A stretch of 64,000 nucleotides of DNA from Prevotellaceae bacterium (GTDB lineage: Bacteria; Bacteroidota; Bacteroidia; Bacteroidales; Bacteroidaceae): positions 22,020 to 86,019 of the forward strand of contig JABZLB010000008.1 of NCBI GenBank assembly GCA_015256945.1, in the 5' to 3' direction. The notes beneath the pieces were generated by a model. It was not told the DNA's origin and made no database searches. It saw nothing but the letters and a program-made list of their open reading frames with translations. Position 1 is the stretch's first letter; every line of letters starts with the position of its first letter. Shown one piece after another: positions 63,649 through 64,000 of this stretch. A program made the translations under genes and the position numbers.

Positions 63649-64000
63649 AATTAATTTATTATTGTGTTAATGTGTTATCTAAGGGTTTATGACTTTCACA
63701 AGAGCCATATTTTTGTTTTTCAGATGCAAAGAAACATATTATTTTGTATTTCCTACATGTTTGTTTTGCTATAAAACATATACAAATATATAGTTTTACT
63801 TATTTTATCATCTTTTCACGATAGGGAAAGCTTTGTTCTTTTACGGGCAAATGATGATAGATATACGGTGTTATTAAAGTATGGAAAGGGCGTATGGTAT
63901 TTGGCAATACGGGCTGTTGTTCATTGTTCGGCGACCGTCAGCAGCGCGTGCGGCGGCCGCCGAACAATGCGTATGACGGTCGTCGTACGCGCTGCTGACG
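63649..64000. other. Upstream region of the NagB/PIG-L fusion
   Basis: AT-rich stretch with no gene. A TTTCTTTG word at 63728-63735 (minus strand) could be a degenerate -7 box for the fusion gene. The right end holds the truncated palindromic element copy D. Confidence 0.55.
63920..64000 (+). repeat. GC-rich double-palindrome element, copy D (cut by the window end)
   Basis: The first arm's outer stem is perfect for 12 bp (CATTGTTCGGCG at 63922-63933 with CGCCGAACAATG at 63958-63969). The spacer ATGCGTATGACGG and the start of the second arm (GTCGTACGCGCTGCTGACG) match copy B closely. The copy is interrupted by the end of the window. Confidence 0.85.

Overview
The window looks like the chromosome of a Bacteroidales bacterium, most likely a Prevotella-type (Prevotellaceae) genome. 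The grounds are direct: a SusC/SusD pair with a hybrid two-component regulator, BamA/OmpH/UppS synteny with DUF6242 and DUF6089 neighbours, a fimbrillin-like lipoprotein, an ELWxxDGT secreted protein, DUF4271, and many promoters of the Bacteroidetes type (TTTG, 19-20 bases, TAnnTTTG). Shine-Dalgarno-like sequences are rare. I found no tRNA, rRNA, insertion sequence, prophage or CRISPR array.

Layout. Positions 48-5230 (minus) form a housekeeping operon read metK, DUF4271 membrane protein, hemD, rnpA, yidD, tyrS. From 5859 to 19802 come mostly single genes: a PfkB kinase, an orphan FecE-type ATPase, an SF1 helicase, a MATE exporter, a serine hydrolase, a YitT protein, argS with an RNase HI-like gene, DUF1893, a Na/Pi cotransporter and a nucleoside kinase. 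Positions 20007-22951 hold the 2-oxoacid:acceptor oxidoreductase korAB. They are followed by a membrane-bound LytTR regulator and a small secreted protein. upp and pckA follow at 25541-28086. A long plus-strand envelope cluster (28607-38945) carries DUF6242, DUF6089, uppS, bamA, three ompH/skp paralogs, murI, rbfA and a LolCE-like permease. Next come aroQ with an O-methyltransferase (minus), then xerD and an M16 peptidase (plus).

The accessory part starts near 44780. A structured leader and terminator precede a small peptide gene and a fimbrillin-like lipoprotein. On the minus strand (61160 to 47233) lies a polysaccharide utilisation locus: ELWxxDGT secreted protein, SusC, SusD, a surface glycan-binding lipoprotein, a sialidase-fold secreted protein and, overlapping it by four bases, a 1351-residue hybrid regulator. 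At the right end is a NagB-like/PIG-L fusion whose NagB half has lost key catalytic residues.

Signals not explained by ordinary genes are: (1) four dispersed copies of a GC-rich double-palindrome element (15.7, 25.05, 39.0 and 63.95 kb), all in the same orientation; (2) a 22-bp-phased degenerate tandem repeat directly upstream of the LytTR regulator gene, resembling a regulator-binding array; (3) a promoter-to-terminator unit of about 215 nt without an ORF at 28.2-28.45 kb, a candidate small RNA; (4) a leader with competing hairpins before the fimbrillin locus; (5) the NagB pseudo-enzyme fusion. None of these was tested by a database search.
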